Positions 1 through 7,205 are shown, numbered from the stretch's first letter. The stretch: 8,693 nucleotides of DNA from Bacillota bacterium (GCA_023443925.1 JAEZSL010000011.1:1-8693); one strand, 5' to 3'. The notes: generated by a model not told the origin, from the letters alone. Translations and numbers: made by a program.

Positions 1-181
1 TATGATTTGCCGCACTCTTTACTGCCGCATCTTTTTGATCTGTTGAACTTTTTGACTTTAAATTGCTGTCCATAACACTGCTAAAATCATTACCTGCATT
101 TTTTGCTTTAACTGAATTTGCTTTGGATGTCTTTGCATCACTAAACAAATTAATTACCGATGTTTTAATACTATCTGTCAT
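1..181 (-). CDS. fliK: Flagellar hook-length control protein FliK, N-terminal fragment (partial)
   Basis: Only the first 60 codons are present, because the gene runs off the left edge. The ATG at 181-179 is preceded by a strong ribosome binding site, AAAGGAGGAGAG, at 186-197. The visible peptide begins MTDSIKTSVINLFSDAK and is rich in Ser, Lys, Asn and Ala. It contains a short hydrophobic patch, NDFSSVMDSNL, of the kind seen near the N-terminus of FliK proteins, where most of the chain is disordered. FliK is an exported molecular ruler that measures the hook and switches the export gate from rod/hook to filament substrates. The identity rests mainly on position: in Firmicutes fliK follows fliJ and ylxF. 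The conserved C-terminal switch domain is not in the window, so this call is an inference. A different secreted flagellar protein cannot be excluded. Confidence 0.66.
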   Translation of the reverse strand, partial: MTDSIKTSVINLFSDAKTSKANSVKAKNAGNDFSSVMDSNLKSKSSTDQKDAAVKSAANH

Positions 182-251
182 GTTTCTCTCCTCCTTTCTT
201 TAGAATATTTATACTTAAGCGGTATCAATAAAATACCTGCATAAGCCGAAA
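182..251 (-). other. Intergenic spacer with a small hairpin before fliK
   Basis: This 70-base spacer separates the MotE/YlxF-like gene from fliK and is longer than most junctions in the operon. On the transcribed strand it contains a 7-bp stem with one bulged A and a 7-base loop (positions 240-219; arms GC-A-GGTAT and ATACCGC). No T-run follows, so it does not look like an intrinsic terminator. It could be an mRNA processing or stability element, or chance. The fliK ribosome binding site lies downstream at 186-197. Confidence 0.4.
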
Positions 252-1082
252 TCAGTTGCCGTCTGTTACATCGGCTGTATCATCCGAATCGGATGTATAA
301 TTATAACTGCTCTTCGCCTTTTTCTCGGCATCCATATCAAACATTTTTTTCGTGATTTTTGCTGCTGAGGTTGGATCCATTTGGGCTAAAATCAGAGAGC
401 TTTCAGAAGGTCTCATAGACCGAAGCATCTCGGATACCAAATCAATATCCGCCGTCATGGTCTGAAAAACGGCTGCTGCTACCGCCGGTTTCATTTTCCG
501 GTATATATCTGCTTTTTCCTTGATTGATTCATCATACTGCATCTGCTCGACTACCTGCCTGTATATTTCCTCGGCATGGGTTGGATCAATACTTTCATAA
601 TACTTCTTATACTCTTCGATACTTGGAGCCTGATCAGCAAAGACTACCTTTTCATCGAAATCCTTGACCCTGTCTTCAAAAGCTTTCTGGTTTTCCTCAA
701 ACACTTTCAGCCGATCCACTTCCGCCTGCAGTTCCTTTATTTTATCTGCTTCAGAAGACTGGCTTTTGGTTAAAGTGTCATTTATGGCTTCCAGTTCTTT
801 TATCCGGTCAATCGCTTCTCCCAGTGAATTGTAAGGGTAATCATTCTCGTATGCCACCTGTTCCTCCGGTACGCTGGGAAGAATCATGTTTATAACCGGT
901 ACATCCTTTAAAAGAGGCCTTAGTATGGAATTACCGAAACCACCAAAATCTAATTTTATTAAAACTACAAAGACAGCCAGCCAGATCAAAACAATAAATA
1001 ATACGATAACGGCTGCTATTATTTTACTGCCTGCACTTTTTTCATTTTCATTATTATCAATTTCTTTGTTTCTTCTTGGCAT
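252..1082 (-). CDS. ylxF: MotE/YlxF-like membrane-anchored flagellar protein with MgtE-N-like domain
   Basis: A 276-residue protein encoded between fliJ and fliK, the position of ylxF in Bacillus. A charged N-terminus (MPRRNKEIDNNENEK) is followed by one strong transmembrane helix at about residues 20-43. Next comes a heptad-rich coiled coil at about 87-145, then a helical C-terminal region at about 155-248 with repeats resembling the MgtE N-domain / FliG middle fold (YRKMKPAVAAAVFQTM and LRSMRPSESSLILAQMDP). A polar, acidic tail follows. Charge distribution suggests N-in topology, with the coiled coil outside the membrane. Alphaproteobacterial MotE has this architecture and acts as a chaperone for the stator-linked protein MotC. 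The role of the Firmicute YlxF family is not settled, so a part in export, stator assembly or basal-body stability is inference. The ATG at 1082 has the ribosome binding site AGGAGGAAAG (1086-1095), which overlaps the fliJ stop codon. The ORF ends with TGA at 252. Confidence 0.75.
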   Translation of the reverse strand: MPRRNKEIDNNENEKSAGSKIIAAVIVLFIVLIWLAVFVVLIKLDFGGFGNSILRPLLKDVPVINMILPSVPEEQVAYENDYPYNSLGEAIDRIKELEAINDTLTKSQSSEADKIKELQAEVDRLKVFEENQKAFEDRVKDFDEKVVFADQAPSIEEYKKYYESIDPTHAEEIYRQVVEQMQYDESIKEKADIYRKMKPAVAAAVFQTMTADIDLVSEMLRSMRPSESSLILAQMDPTSAAKITKKMFDMDAEKKAKSSYNYTSDSDDTADVTDGN

Positions 1083-1093
1083 TTTCTTTCCTC

Positions 1094-1543
1094 CTAGTAA
1101 TCGGCAGGACTATTAAATTTAAAACTGACTAATTCATCTATTTCTTTTCTTTGCTCAGCTTCATATTCAATGAAAAATTCATTCAGAGCATTTTCTTTTA
1201 ACTTTTCATGGGTTTTTCGTTCCATCATAGCTACATTCAATCGCATCCGTGCACTTTCAAGTTGCTTTTCCGCCTTTTTTACCGCTATCTGCTGCAGGTT
1301 GATATGATGTTTCACAATATCAAGGGCCTCTTCGCATTTTTTAATGTCGAAAATCTTCAGCCTTGACAGCATCAGGCTCCTTTTTCTATCCTGATAAAGT
1401 ACTGCTTTTTGTTTTAAGACCAGCAGCTTTTCTTCTTCTTCCGTAAGTTTCATACGTGCGGCGCCATAAGCTGTTTTTGCCTGATCCTCCATTTTATATT
1501 TGATGGAAAGAATATTTTCCATTTTATAAACAAATTTCGTCAT
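1094..1543 (-). CDS. fliJ: Flagellar export chaperone / ATPase stalk protein FliJ
   Basis: A 149-residue, almost wholly alpha-helical protein with long stretches of Lys, Glu, Leu and Ala and no Pro until near the C-terminus. This fits the antiparallel two-helix coiled coil of FliJ and the usual family length of about 147 residues. The N-terminus MTKFVYKMENIL and the C-terminal segment AEQRKEIDELVSFKF are family-like. FliJ inserts into the centre of the FliI hexamer like the gamma subunit of F-type ATPases, couples the ATPase to the export gate protein FlhA, and recycles chaperones. Sequence conservation in FliJ is weak, so the position directly after fliI is an important part of the call. The gene starts 8 bases after the fliI stop. 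Its AGGTGA ribosome binding site (1549-1554) includes the fliI TAG, which implies translational coupling. Confidence 0.92.
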   Translation of the reverse strand: MTKFVYKMENILSIKYKMEDQAKTAYGAARMKLTEEEEKLLVLKQKAVLYQDRKRSLMLSRLKIFDIKKCEEALDIVKHHINLQQIAVKKAEKQLESARMRLNVAMMERKTHEKLKENALNEFFIEYEAEQRKEIDELVSFKFNSPADY

Positions 1544-1551
1544 ATTTTCAC

Positions 1552-2862
1552 CTAGTCTTCAAAAATTTCTGCAAGTAAATCAACAATGTTTCCAAAGTCC
1601 AGTTTTTCATAAACATCCTGTTTCAGGAATTCATTTACCGCCTCAATTTTTGATATGGCATAATCTATATTTTTATTGGATCCGCTTTTATAGGCTCCGA
1701 TATTTATCAAATCTTCTGCTTCACTATAGGTTGCCAATACCATCTTCAATCTGCCGGCAGCCGTTTTATGGTCCTTCTCAACAATCGATGACATTACACG
1801 GGATATACTCTGCAGTACATCAATAGCCGGATAATGATTTTTATTAGCGAACTTTCTGGTAAGCATAATATGTCCGTCCAGTATACCTCTGGCCGTATCG
1901 GTTATTGGCTCATTAAAATCATCACCATCTACCAAAACCGTGTACAATCCGGTTATGGATCCCTTTTCAGAATTACCCGCCCGCTCTAAGAGTTTGGGCA
2001 TCTCAGAATAGACACTGGGAGGATAACCGCGGGAAACCGGCGGTTCACCGGAAGCCAGTCCGATTTCTCTTTGGGCCATGGAAAATCGCGTCAGAGAGTC
2101 CATCATAAGCAGCACATCCCTGCCCTGATCCCTGAAATATTCCGCAATGGCAGTTGCTGTCTTCGCTGCTTTTTTACGTATTAATGCAGGCTTATCCGAA
2201 GTAGCTACCACTACAACGGAGCGTCTTAAACCTTCTTCACCTAAATCCCGTTCAATAAACTCTCTGACTTCCCTGCCACGTTCTCCGATCAGGGCTATTA
2301 CGTTAATATCTGCTTTTGTATTTCTTGCAAACATACCCAGCAGCGTACTTTTGCCAACACCGCTGCCGGCAAAAATACCGATACGTTGTCCTTTACCCAC
2401 CGTAATCATTCCATCTACTGCTTTTACACCTAGCGGCAGTACCTCGTCAATCAGTTTTCTTTTTAATGGATCCGGCGGTTCTGCTTCTACGGAATATCCC
2501 TGATAAAGTTCAAGTTCTGAATTATCAATGGGTTTCCCAAGACCATCCAGCGTCTTACCAAGAAGACTGTCACCTACAAAAACCTTAAGAGGCTCTTTTG
2601 AGGATTCCACTGTACTTCCGATACCGATACCTTCCACATTGCCATAGGGCATTAACAGAAGCCTGTTTTCACGGAAACCAACTACTTCTGCCATTACCGT
2701 CTGTTTCTTATCCTTGGATACGATATAGCACAAATCATTCAGACTCGCCTTGGGTCCAATGGATTCGATGGTTAGACCAACTACCTTAACAACCTTACCC
2801 AGACACTTTTCGTATGTTCTGTCTGCTAAAACGCTGTATTTATTAAAATCCACAGTAATCAT
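1552..2862 (-). CDS. fliI: Flagellum-specific export ATPase FliI
   Basis: A 436-residue ATPase of the F1-beta-like type III secretion family, of full family length. An N-terminal beta-barrel domain (about 1-95) precedes the RecA-like catalytic core. The core shows the Walker A loop AGSGVGKST (165-173), the catalytic-glutamate segment GERGREVREF (E194), Walker B RDVLLMMDSLTRF (D255), the SGEPPVSRGYPPSVY loop (271-285), and SISR (352-355), whose Arg matches the arginine finger. The helical C-terminal domain (about 370-436) binds substrates and chaperones. It works as a hexamer at the cytoplasmic face of the export gate with FliH and FliJ. No ATG, GTG or TTG lies in frame between the preceding in-frame TGA and the ATG at 2862, so the start is secure. 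Its ribosome binding site, GGGAG six bases upstream, is weaker than those of its neighbours. A 100-base gap separates it from fliH, which is unusual for this operon. Confidence 0.98.
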   Translation of the reverse strand: MITVDFNKYSVLADRTYEKCLGKVVKVVGLTIESIGPKASLNDLCYIVSKDKKQTVMAEVVGFRENRLLLMPYGNVEGIGIGSTVESSKEPLKVFVGDSLLGKTLDGLGKPIDNSELELYQGYSVEAEPPDPLKRKLIDEVLPLGVKAVDGMITVGKGQRIGIFAGSGVGKSTLLGMFARNTKADINVIALIGERGREVREFIERDLGEEGLRRSVVVVATSDKPALIRKKAAKTATAIAEYFRDQGRDVLLMMDSLTRFSMAQREIGLASGEPPVSRGYPPSVYSEMPKLLERAGNSEKGSITGLYTVLVDGDDFNEPITDTARGILDGHIMLTRKFANKNHYPAIDVLQSISRVMSSIVEKDHKTAAGRLKMVLATYSEAEDLINIGAYKSGSNKNIDYAISKIEAVNEFLKQDVYEKLDFGNIVDLLAEIFED

Positions 2863-2962
2863 GACCGGCTCCCATCTTAATGTTGAACTAGTGTAACTTT
2901 CATAAATTGTATGGTATAAACTTCATACTATATTTTAGAAGAAAGGATGTTGGCTCCGTCTT
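2863..2962 (-). other. fliH-fliI intergenic spacer with an imperfect dyad
   Basis: A 100-base AT-rich gap inside an otherwise compact operon. It contains an inverted repeat GTATG (2909-2913) / CATAC (2924-2928) with a 10-base spacer; two further flanking base pairs form beyond a T/T mismatch. No convincing -35/-10 pair, terminator or coding frame was found. The few bases before the fliI ATG carry its weak GGGAG ribosome binding site. Confidence 0.45.
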
Positions 2963-3772
2963 TTAAGACAGGAGTTTGAGTTCCTGGATGAGATTGTTTA
3001 ATTGAGTATCAAGTCCGCAATCAATAATACAGCCATCCAATTCAATAAAACACTGATTTTTATCCAATTCCTTATCTGCTATTATATCTATGGAAGCACC
3101 TTCTTTTACAAGAGTTGCTAATTCTACTTTTTTCGACATTAGAAAATCAAAATCCCCTGCTGATATCCTGATCACGTAGGATTTACTGCTATCGGCATTC
3201 CGAACCGCATTATGTACCAGATAACTTATTACATCTTTTTTATCTTCTGCAAGAATTCCCGTCATTTTGCTGACCAGCATTGCAATAACATCCACAAACT
3301 TCGGTTCCAGCGCCTGTAACTGTTCTTCGTATTCCTGGTTATGTCTGTCAATGATCAGATTCAGTTCTCTTTGCTTTTCCTGAATCTCATCCCTGCCCTT
3401 TTGTATACCTTCCTGGTATCCCTTGCTGCGGGCTTCTTCGTATATAGCGTTACTGGCTTCCATAGCCTCCAGTTTAGCTGCCTCGACGATTCTGTTTGCT
3501 TCTTCCCTGGCCGCTTCAAGCATATGTTCCCGCTGCAGGTTAAGTAATTCATCCTGCTCTTCTGAAGTAACTCTGTCTATCACCGTTACATTAAGTCCTT
3601 CCGAAAAACCATCCTCATCTTCTGCAGCAGCTGTCTCTTCCCACATATCTTTACTGTTAAACTGCTGACTGATGTTTATTAAACGGAACTTCTCACTCAT
3701 TTCATTGGAGTCAATAATTTTTTTATTATCATCATTCAGGTAGATAAATCTTGATTTTATTATATTAGACAA
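2963..3772 (-). CDS. fliH: Flagellar export ATPase regulator / stator FliH
   Basis: FliH dimerises, binds the N-terminus of FliI, inhibits the ATPase and tethers it to the C-ring. I start the protein at the TTG at 3772-3770, giving 269 residues beginning (M)SNIIKSRFIYLNDDNK. That N-terminus looks like clostridial FliH, and the TTG has an ideal ribosome binding site, GGAGGTGA, eight bases upstream at 3781-3788. A longer ORF opens at another TTG (3823) but would overlap fliG by 59 bases. After a variable acidic stretch (about 45-75), a long helix at about 75-155 includes tandem GxxxG spacing in GYQEGIQKG (118-126), a FliH hallmark. The C-terminal domain (about 155-269) ends in the typical IELDGCIIDCGLDTQLNNL segment. 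The start overlaps the fliG stop by eight bases, implying translational coupling. Confidence 0.93.
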   Translation of the reverse strand: MSNIIKSRFIYLNDDNKKIIDSNEMSEKFRLINISQQFNSKDMWEETAAAEDEDGFSEGLNVTVIDRVTSEEQDELLNLQREHMLEAAREEANRIVEAAKLEAMEASNAIYEEARSKGYQEGIQKGRDEIQEKQRELNLIIDRHNQEYEEQLQALEPKFVDVIAMLVSKMTGILAEDKKDVISYLVHNAVRNADSSKSYVIRISAGDFDFLMSKKVELATLVKEGASIDIIADKELDKNQCFIELDGCIIDCGLDTQLNNLIQELKLLS

Positions 3773-4775
3773 CGATCTCGTCACCTCCACCTCTGGATAT
3801 AATGATTTCAGCGGAGTCCTCAAGCTTCCTGATTATATTAACAATTTTCTGCTGAGATTCTTCTACATCCTTTAATCTTACAGGACCCATAAATTCCATA
3901 TCTTCTCGGATCATCGTAGCAAGACGTTTGGAAAGGTTATTAAATATAACCGTTTGAACTTCTTCATTAGAACCTTTAAGCGCTACTGCCAGTTCGTTAT
4001 TATCAACTTCTCTGAGCACTCTCTGAATGGATTTATCATCAAGAGAAAGAATATCTTCGAATACAAACATCTTTCTTCTGATTTCATCTGCCAATTCAGG
4101 TTCTTCGATTTCCAGGGTTTCCATAATATGTTTTTCTGTTCCTCTGTCAACCGTATTTAAAATTGCAACGATAGAATCCACACCGCCAACAATGGTATAA
4201 TCCTGGTTTACCAGTGAGGACAACTTACGCTCCAGTACTCTTTCCACTTCTTTAATAACATCAGGTGAAGTACGGTCCATCTGAGCAATACGTTTTGCAA
4301 CATCCGCCTGTTTATCCGGCGGCAGGGCAGATATAATGGAAGAAGCCTGTCCTGAAGAGAGATACGACAAAATAAGAGCAATCGTCTGAGGATGTTCATC
4401 CTGAATAAAGTTTAACATCTGGCTTGCATCTGTTTTTCTTACAAACTCAAACGGACGTACCTGCAAGGATGCAGTCAGCTTGCCAATAACATCTTTTGCC
4501 TTTTCTTCACCCAATGCTTTTTCAAGCAGTTCTTTTGCGTAAGCAATACCGCCTTCCGCAATATATTGCTGTGCCAGGCAGATCTCATAGAACTCATCTA
4601 ATACCTGTTCTTTGGTTGCCGGTGATACACTCCGGGTATTGGCGATTTCTAGCGTAAGCTGCTCTATCTCATCTTCTTTCAGATGTTTAAATATATTGGC
4701 TGATTTTTCGGGCCCTAACGCGATTAAGAGAATCGCAGCTTTTTGTACCCCATTAATTTCAGTATTCTTAGCCAT
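3765..4775 (-). CDS. fliG: Flagellar motor switch protein FliG
   Basis: A 336-residue rotor protein of standard length. It forms the ring on the cytoplasmic face of the MS-ring, binds the FliF C-terminus, FliM and the stator, and converts ion flow into rotation. The N-domain (about 1-100) begins NGVQKAAILLIALGPEKSANI. The middle domain carries the FliM-binding EHPQ motif at 127-130. The hinge includes Gly-Gly at 197-198. The C-domain has the MFVF motif (236-239) and the charged torque helix DDKSIQRVLREVDNNELA (246-263), with the expected alternation of acidic and basic residues. The segment EDMEFMGPVRLKDVEE is highly conserved. The ATG at 4775 has ribosome binding site AAGGAGGAT (4781-4789), 28 bases after fliF. 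The extreme C-terminal Gly codons of fliG also form the ribosome binding site of fliH. Confidence 0.98.
   Translation of the reverse strand: MAKNTEINGVQKAAILLIALGPEKSANIFKHLKEDEIEQLTLEIANTRSVSPATKEQVLDEFYEICLAQQYIAEGGIAYAKELLEKALGEEKAKDVIGKLTASLQVRPFEFVRKTDASQMLNFIQDEHPQTIALILSYLSSGQASSIISALPPDKQADVAKRIAQMDRTSPDVIKEVERVLERKLSSLVNQDYTIVGGVDSIVAILNTVDRGTEKHIMETLEIEEPELADEIRRKMFVFEDILSLDDKSIQRVLREVDNNELAVALKGSNEEVQTVIFNNLSKRLATMIREDMEFMGPVRLKDVEESQQKIVNIIRKLEDSAEIIISRGGGDEIVV
3781..3788 (-). promoter_or_regulatory. Ribosome binding site that sets the fliH TTG start
   Basis: GGAGGTGA on the minus strand lies eight bases before the TTG at 3772-3770 and inside the last codons of fliG (the GGGD segment). 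No comparable site precedes the alternative TTG at 3823, so this decides the fliH start. Confidence 0.8.
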
Positions 4776-4803
4776 TTTACATCCTCCTTATGGTTTTACG
4801 AGC

Positions 4804-6399
4804 TTAACCCCATTCATCATTCAGCCAGTTACGCAGTAATTGTGCCACTGCTTCCGGATTTTCATCAACAAATTTTTCTATCATCTTCTTGGTTTCCGAT
4901 CTCTCACTGAATTCTATATCATCCAAAGTCTGATTTTCTTTCGTGGTGGCTAAGAGCTGATCTACCGATAATTCAGGTTCCAGTTCAGTTACTTCAACCG
5001 GAGCGGTACCCTTAAATACTACAAAGACAAGTAATGCCACAATCAATACCGCAAGAATAATCTGCAGATAGAAAGCGAAACCTCTATCGCTGGTTTCTTT
5101 AGGTACAAATACCGGTTGTTCATAAGCAATTATTGATAACCGGTCAGCCGGTATACCGGTTGCCATAGAGACCATATTATAAATATCATCACCCACCTGG
5201 ACCTGTTTCCTGTCCCGGTTTTGCAGTACATACTGATTAAAGGTGGTATTATCTAAAGCACCCTGTTCTTTCAAGTCTTCTTCTTTATAAGTAACAACTT
5301 TTGTACATACAACACTTCCGGAGGACTGTTCTGATTCTACCGCTCCGATTTCATACTCGGTATTGGTCACCCTTTCACTGGGCAGATATTCTATTTGCAC
5401 AGTAGAGGAAGAGGATCCCTGATTATCATCCGAAGTCCCTAAATAGGTTGTTTCATCATTTGAATCTGTTCCCGGAGTTCCACCGCTGCTGTTGCTGGAA
5501 TTCTGCGAATCATACGAATAATATGTTTTATATAATCCTTGATCCTGACCTTCCGCCGGTATCTGCTCCGTGTACAGTTCCGTTACCTTATCCATATTAA
5601 GCACCCAGTTAAACATAGGCTGGACATCATCGTAACCAAGTTTCATCATGAGCATATATATGTTGTTATTGTAAGTGTTCTGAAGTTTTTCACGATAATC
5701 TAAGACAGAGTTGGCACTTCCGGAATATAAATCATCTTTTCCTCCGAACAGCAGGTTGCCGTTCTGGTCAATAACCTTGATTTTCTCTGTAGATTCATTA
5801 CCGATAGCTGCAGCCACATACTCTGCCACTGCCTGTGCGGTAGATAAGTTAAAATCATCGGTAATGGTAAGAGCCACACTGGCCGGATAGTCTTGTTTGT
5901 CAGATAGAACACTGTAAGAGTTCTCCTGAGGTACATATGTAACCTGTGCATCCTTTATGCCTGTCATTGTAATCAAGTATTTTCTTATTTCGGATTGTAT
6001 ATATAAATGATTTTTTAAATTTCTGTCACTGTTGGTAGTACTCAAATCATTATTCATCAATTGTTCCATCGTTAACCCGGAGGTAGGAACGTCACTGCTG
6101 TATACTAATAGAAGAGCATCCGAATATTTCTTTTTGTCTACCAATATTGTCACTTTATCACTGTCCAGTTTATAAGTGATACCTTTGTCCTTCAAAAGCT
6201 CTGCGACAGCGCTTGCGTCTTTTGTAGTTTCATTGACAATTAACGTCTGATACACCGTCCTGTTCATAAATGTAACCAAGATAATCAATGCCAAGAAAAC
6301 AGTTGCAATTACACAAATGATAATTGTCTTCTGCTTACTTGTATATTTATTCCATTGCTTCATTAGCTGAACCGGTATCTGTTTAAGTTTGTCTACCAT
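4804..6399 (-). CDS. fliF: Flagellar MS-ring protein FliF
   Basis: A 531-residue integral membrane protein, about the usual size. It has a short cytoplasmic N-terminus, a first transmembrane helix at about 25-45, and the YscJ/FliF ring-building motif region at about 50-220, with recognisable segments LLKDKGITYKLD, DVPTSGL, IKDAQVTYVPQ and ASVALTI. The FliF C-domain follows at about 235-430, a second transmembrane helix at about 440-462, and a cytoplasmic tail. The tail ends FVDENPEAVAQLLRNWLNDE, the conserved FliG-binding helix. Many copies form the MS-ring that houses the export gate and carries the C-ring. The extracytoplasmic stretch at about 294-335 is low-complexity and rich in Ser, Gly, Thr and Asn, as is common but variable in FliF. 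The ATG at 6399 has ribosome binding site AGAGGAGC (6406-6413). It starts 24 bases after fliE. Confidence 0.98.
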   Translation of the reverse strand: MVDKLKQIPVQLMKQWNKYTSKQKTIIICVIATVFLALIILVTFMNRTVYQTLIVNETTKDASAVAELLKDKGITYKLDSDKVTILVDKKKYSDALLLVYSSDVPTSGLTMEQLMNNDLSTTNSDRNLKNHLYIQSEIRKYLITMTGIKDAQVTYVPQENSYSVLSDKQDYPASVALTITDDFNLSTAQAVAEYVAAAIGNESTEKIKVIDQNGNLLFGGKDDLYSGSANSVLDYREKLQNTYNNNIYMLMMKLGYDDVQPMFNWVLNMDKVTELYTEQIPAEGQDQGLYKTYYSYDSQNSSNSSGGTPGTDSNDETTYLGTSDDNQGSSSSTVQIEYLPSERVTNTEYEIGAVESEQSSGSVVCTKVVTYKEEDLKEQGALDNTTFNQYVLQNRDRKQVQVGDDIYNMVSMATGIPADRLSIIAYEQPVFVPKETSDRGFAFYLQIILAVLIVALLVFVVFKGTAPVEVTELEPELSVDQLLATTKENQTLDDIEFSERSETKKMIEKFVDENPEAVAQLLRNWLNDEWG

Positions 6400-6423
6400 G
6401 TTACTGCTCCTCTAGTCATCGAG

Positions 6424-6735
6424 TTAGAATTGGAGATTCATAATCTCTTTATAAGATTCCAATACCTTATTTCTTACCGCCACCGTGTACTGGAGTGAAA
6501 GGTTGGCTTTCTGCTGGGCTACCTGCAGGTCATGGGTGTTGTCTGAAAAACCTAATGCATAAGACATCTCTGCTTTTTGAGCAGTTTTTGTTAAATCAGC
6601 GGTATCTTTAACCAAGGAAAGAGCTGATTGGAACAGATTTTCAAAAGTTTCATTCTTATTGGTTTTATTGATTGCCGAAGCATCTTTGTTATATGTACTA
6701 AGATTCGATATGCCATTTAGTAATGCTATGTCCAT
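6424..6735 (-). CDS. fliE: Flagellar MS-ring/rod adaptor protein FliE
   Basis: A 103-residue protein of family length. The C-terminal half is diagnostic: SYALGFSDNTHDLQVAQQKA, then LSLQYTVAVRNKVLESYKEI, ending MNLQF. These match the FliE pattern of a Gly-turn, an acidic/His segment, an AxQKAxLSLQ helix and a VRNKxxExYxEIM terminus. FliE is the first exported rod component. It bridges the FliF ring and the FlgB/FlgC rod and is needed before later substrates can leave. The N-terminal half is variable, as usual. The ATG at 6735 follows a purine-rich site, AGAGGGGG, 18 bases after the flgC stop. Position between flgC and fliF is the standard Firmicute order. Confidence 0.97.
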   Translation of the reverse strand: MDIALLNGISNLSTYNKDASAINKTNKNETFENLFQSALSLVKDTADLTKTAQKAEMSYALGFSDNTHDLQVAQQKANLSLQYTVAVRNKVLESYKEIMNLQF

Positions 6736-6753
6736 AAGCTAACCCCCTCTTTT

Positions 6754-7194
6754 TTATTTACCAACTTCTAATCCTTTTAAGGCCATACTTTTTGAGGCAT
6801 TAAAAGCTGTTACATTTGCTTCATAGGACCTGCTTGCATCAATTAAATTTGTCATTTCCGTAACCGGATTTACATTAGGATATGCCACATAACCATTTTC
6901 ATCGGCATCCGGATGGGACGGGTCATAGACTAAATTCATTGGTGTCTCTTTATCTTCCACTATTTCCGTAACTTTGACTCCGTTACCGGCTCTGGCACCT
7001 GTTTTGCTGTTCAGTATCTGAGCAAAAGGTTCTGTGCCTTTCTCTGCAAACACCACGGTCTTGCGTCGGTATACCTCCCCATTCTCATCTCTGGTGGTTT
7101 TTACATTCGCAATGTTCTGTGATATAATGTCCATCCTGAGTCTCTGTGCGGTCATGCCGCTTGCACTGACATTCATTCCATTCATTAAAGACAT
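6754..7194 (-). CDS. flgC: Flagellar proximal rod protein FlgC
   Basis: A 146-residue rod protein of normal length. The N-terminal rod signature is MNVSASGMTAQRLRMDIISQ followed by NIANVKTTR, where family members usually have NIANxxTT. The C-terminal rod/hook motif is VNPVTEMTNLIDASRSYEAN followed by VTAFNASKSMALKGLEVGK. The two terminal helices pack together in the assembled axial structure. The protein is exported through the type III gate without a cleaved signal peptide and joins FlgB and FlgF in the proximal rod. The ATG at 7194 has an excellent ribosome binding site, TTAGGAGGT, that contains the flgB stop codon, and the coding regions are separated by only 11 bases, so translation of the two is probably coupled. 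Confidence 0.98.
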   Translation of the reverse strand: MSLMNGMNVSASGMTAQRLRMDIISQNIANVKTTRDENGEVYRRKTVVFAEKGTEPFAQILNSKTGARAGNGVKVTEIVEDKETPMNLVYDPSHPDADENGYVAYPNVNPVTEMTNLIDASRSYEANVTAFNASKSMALKGLEVGK

Positions 7195-7205
7195 AAGAAA
7201 ACCTC

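Noticed and set aside
576..1116. Hydrophobic plus-strand frames opposite the MotE/YlxF-like gene
   Set aside because: Their apparent membrane-like segments are the complement of lysine/glutamate-rich coiled coil and the real transmembrane helix on the other strand. No supporting start signals.
2147..2503. 118-codon plus-strand open frame opposite fliI
   Set aside because: It is antisense to the strongly conserved ATPase core of FliI, has a Ser/Pro/Thr-rich composition typical of a shadow frame, and shows no recognisable domain.
2898..2912. Possible CodY box in the fliH-fliI gap (AATTTATGAAAGTTA on the minus strand)
   Set aside because: It differs from the consensus at about seven of 15 positions.
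3361..3668. Plus- and minus-strand open frames overlapping fliH
   Set aside because: They overlap the helical FliH coding region in other frames and have no plausible ribosome binding site or family features. The plus-strand Ala/Ser-rich frame is the antisense of the Glu/Ala-rich helix.
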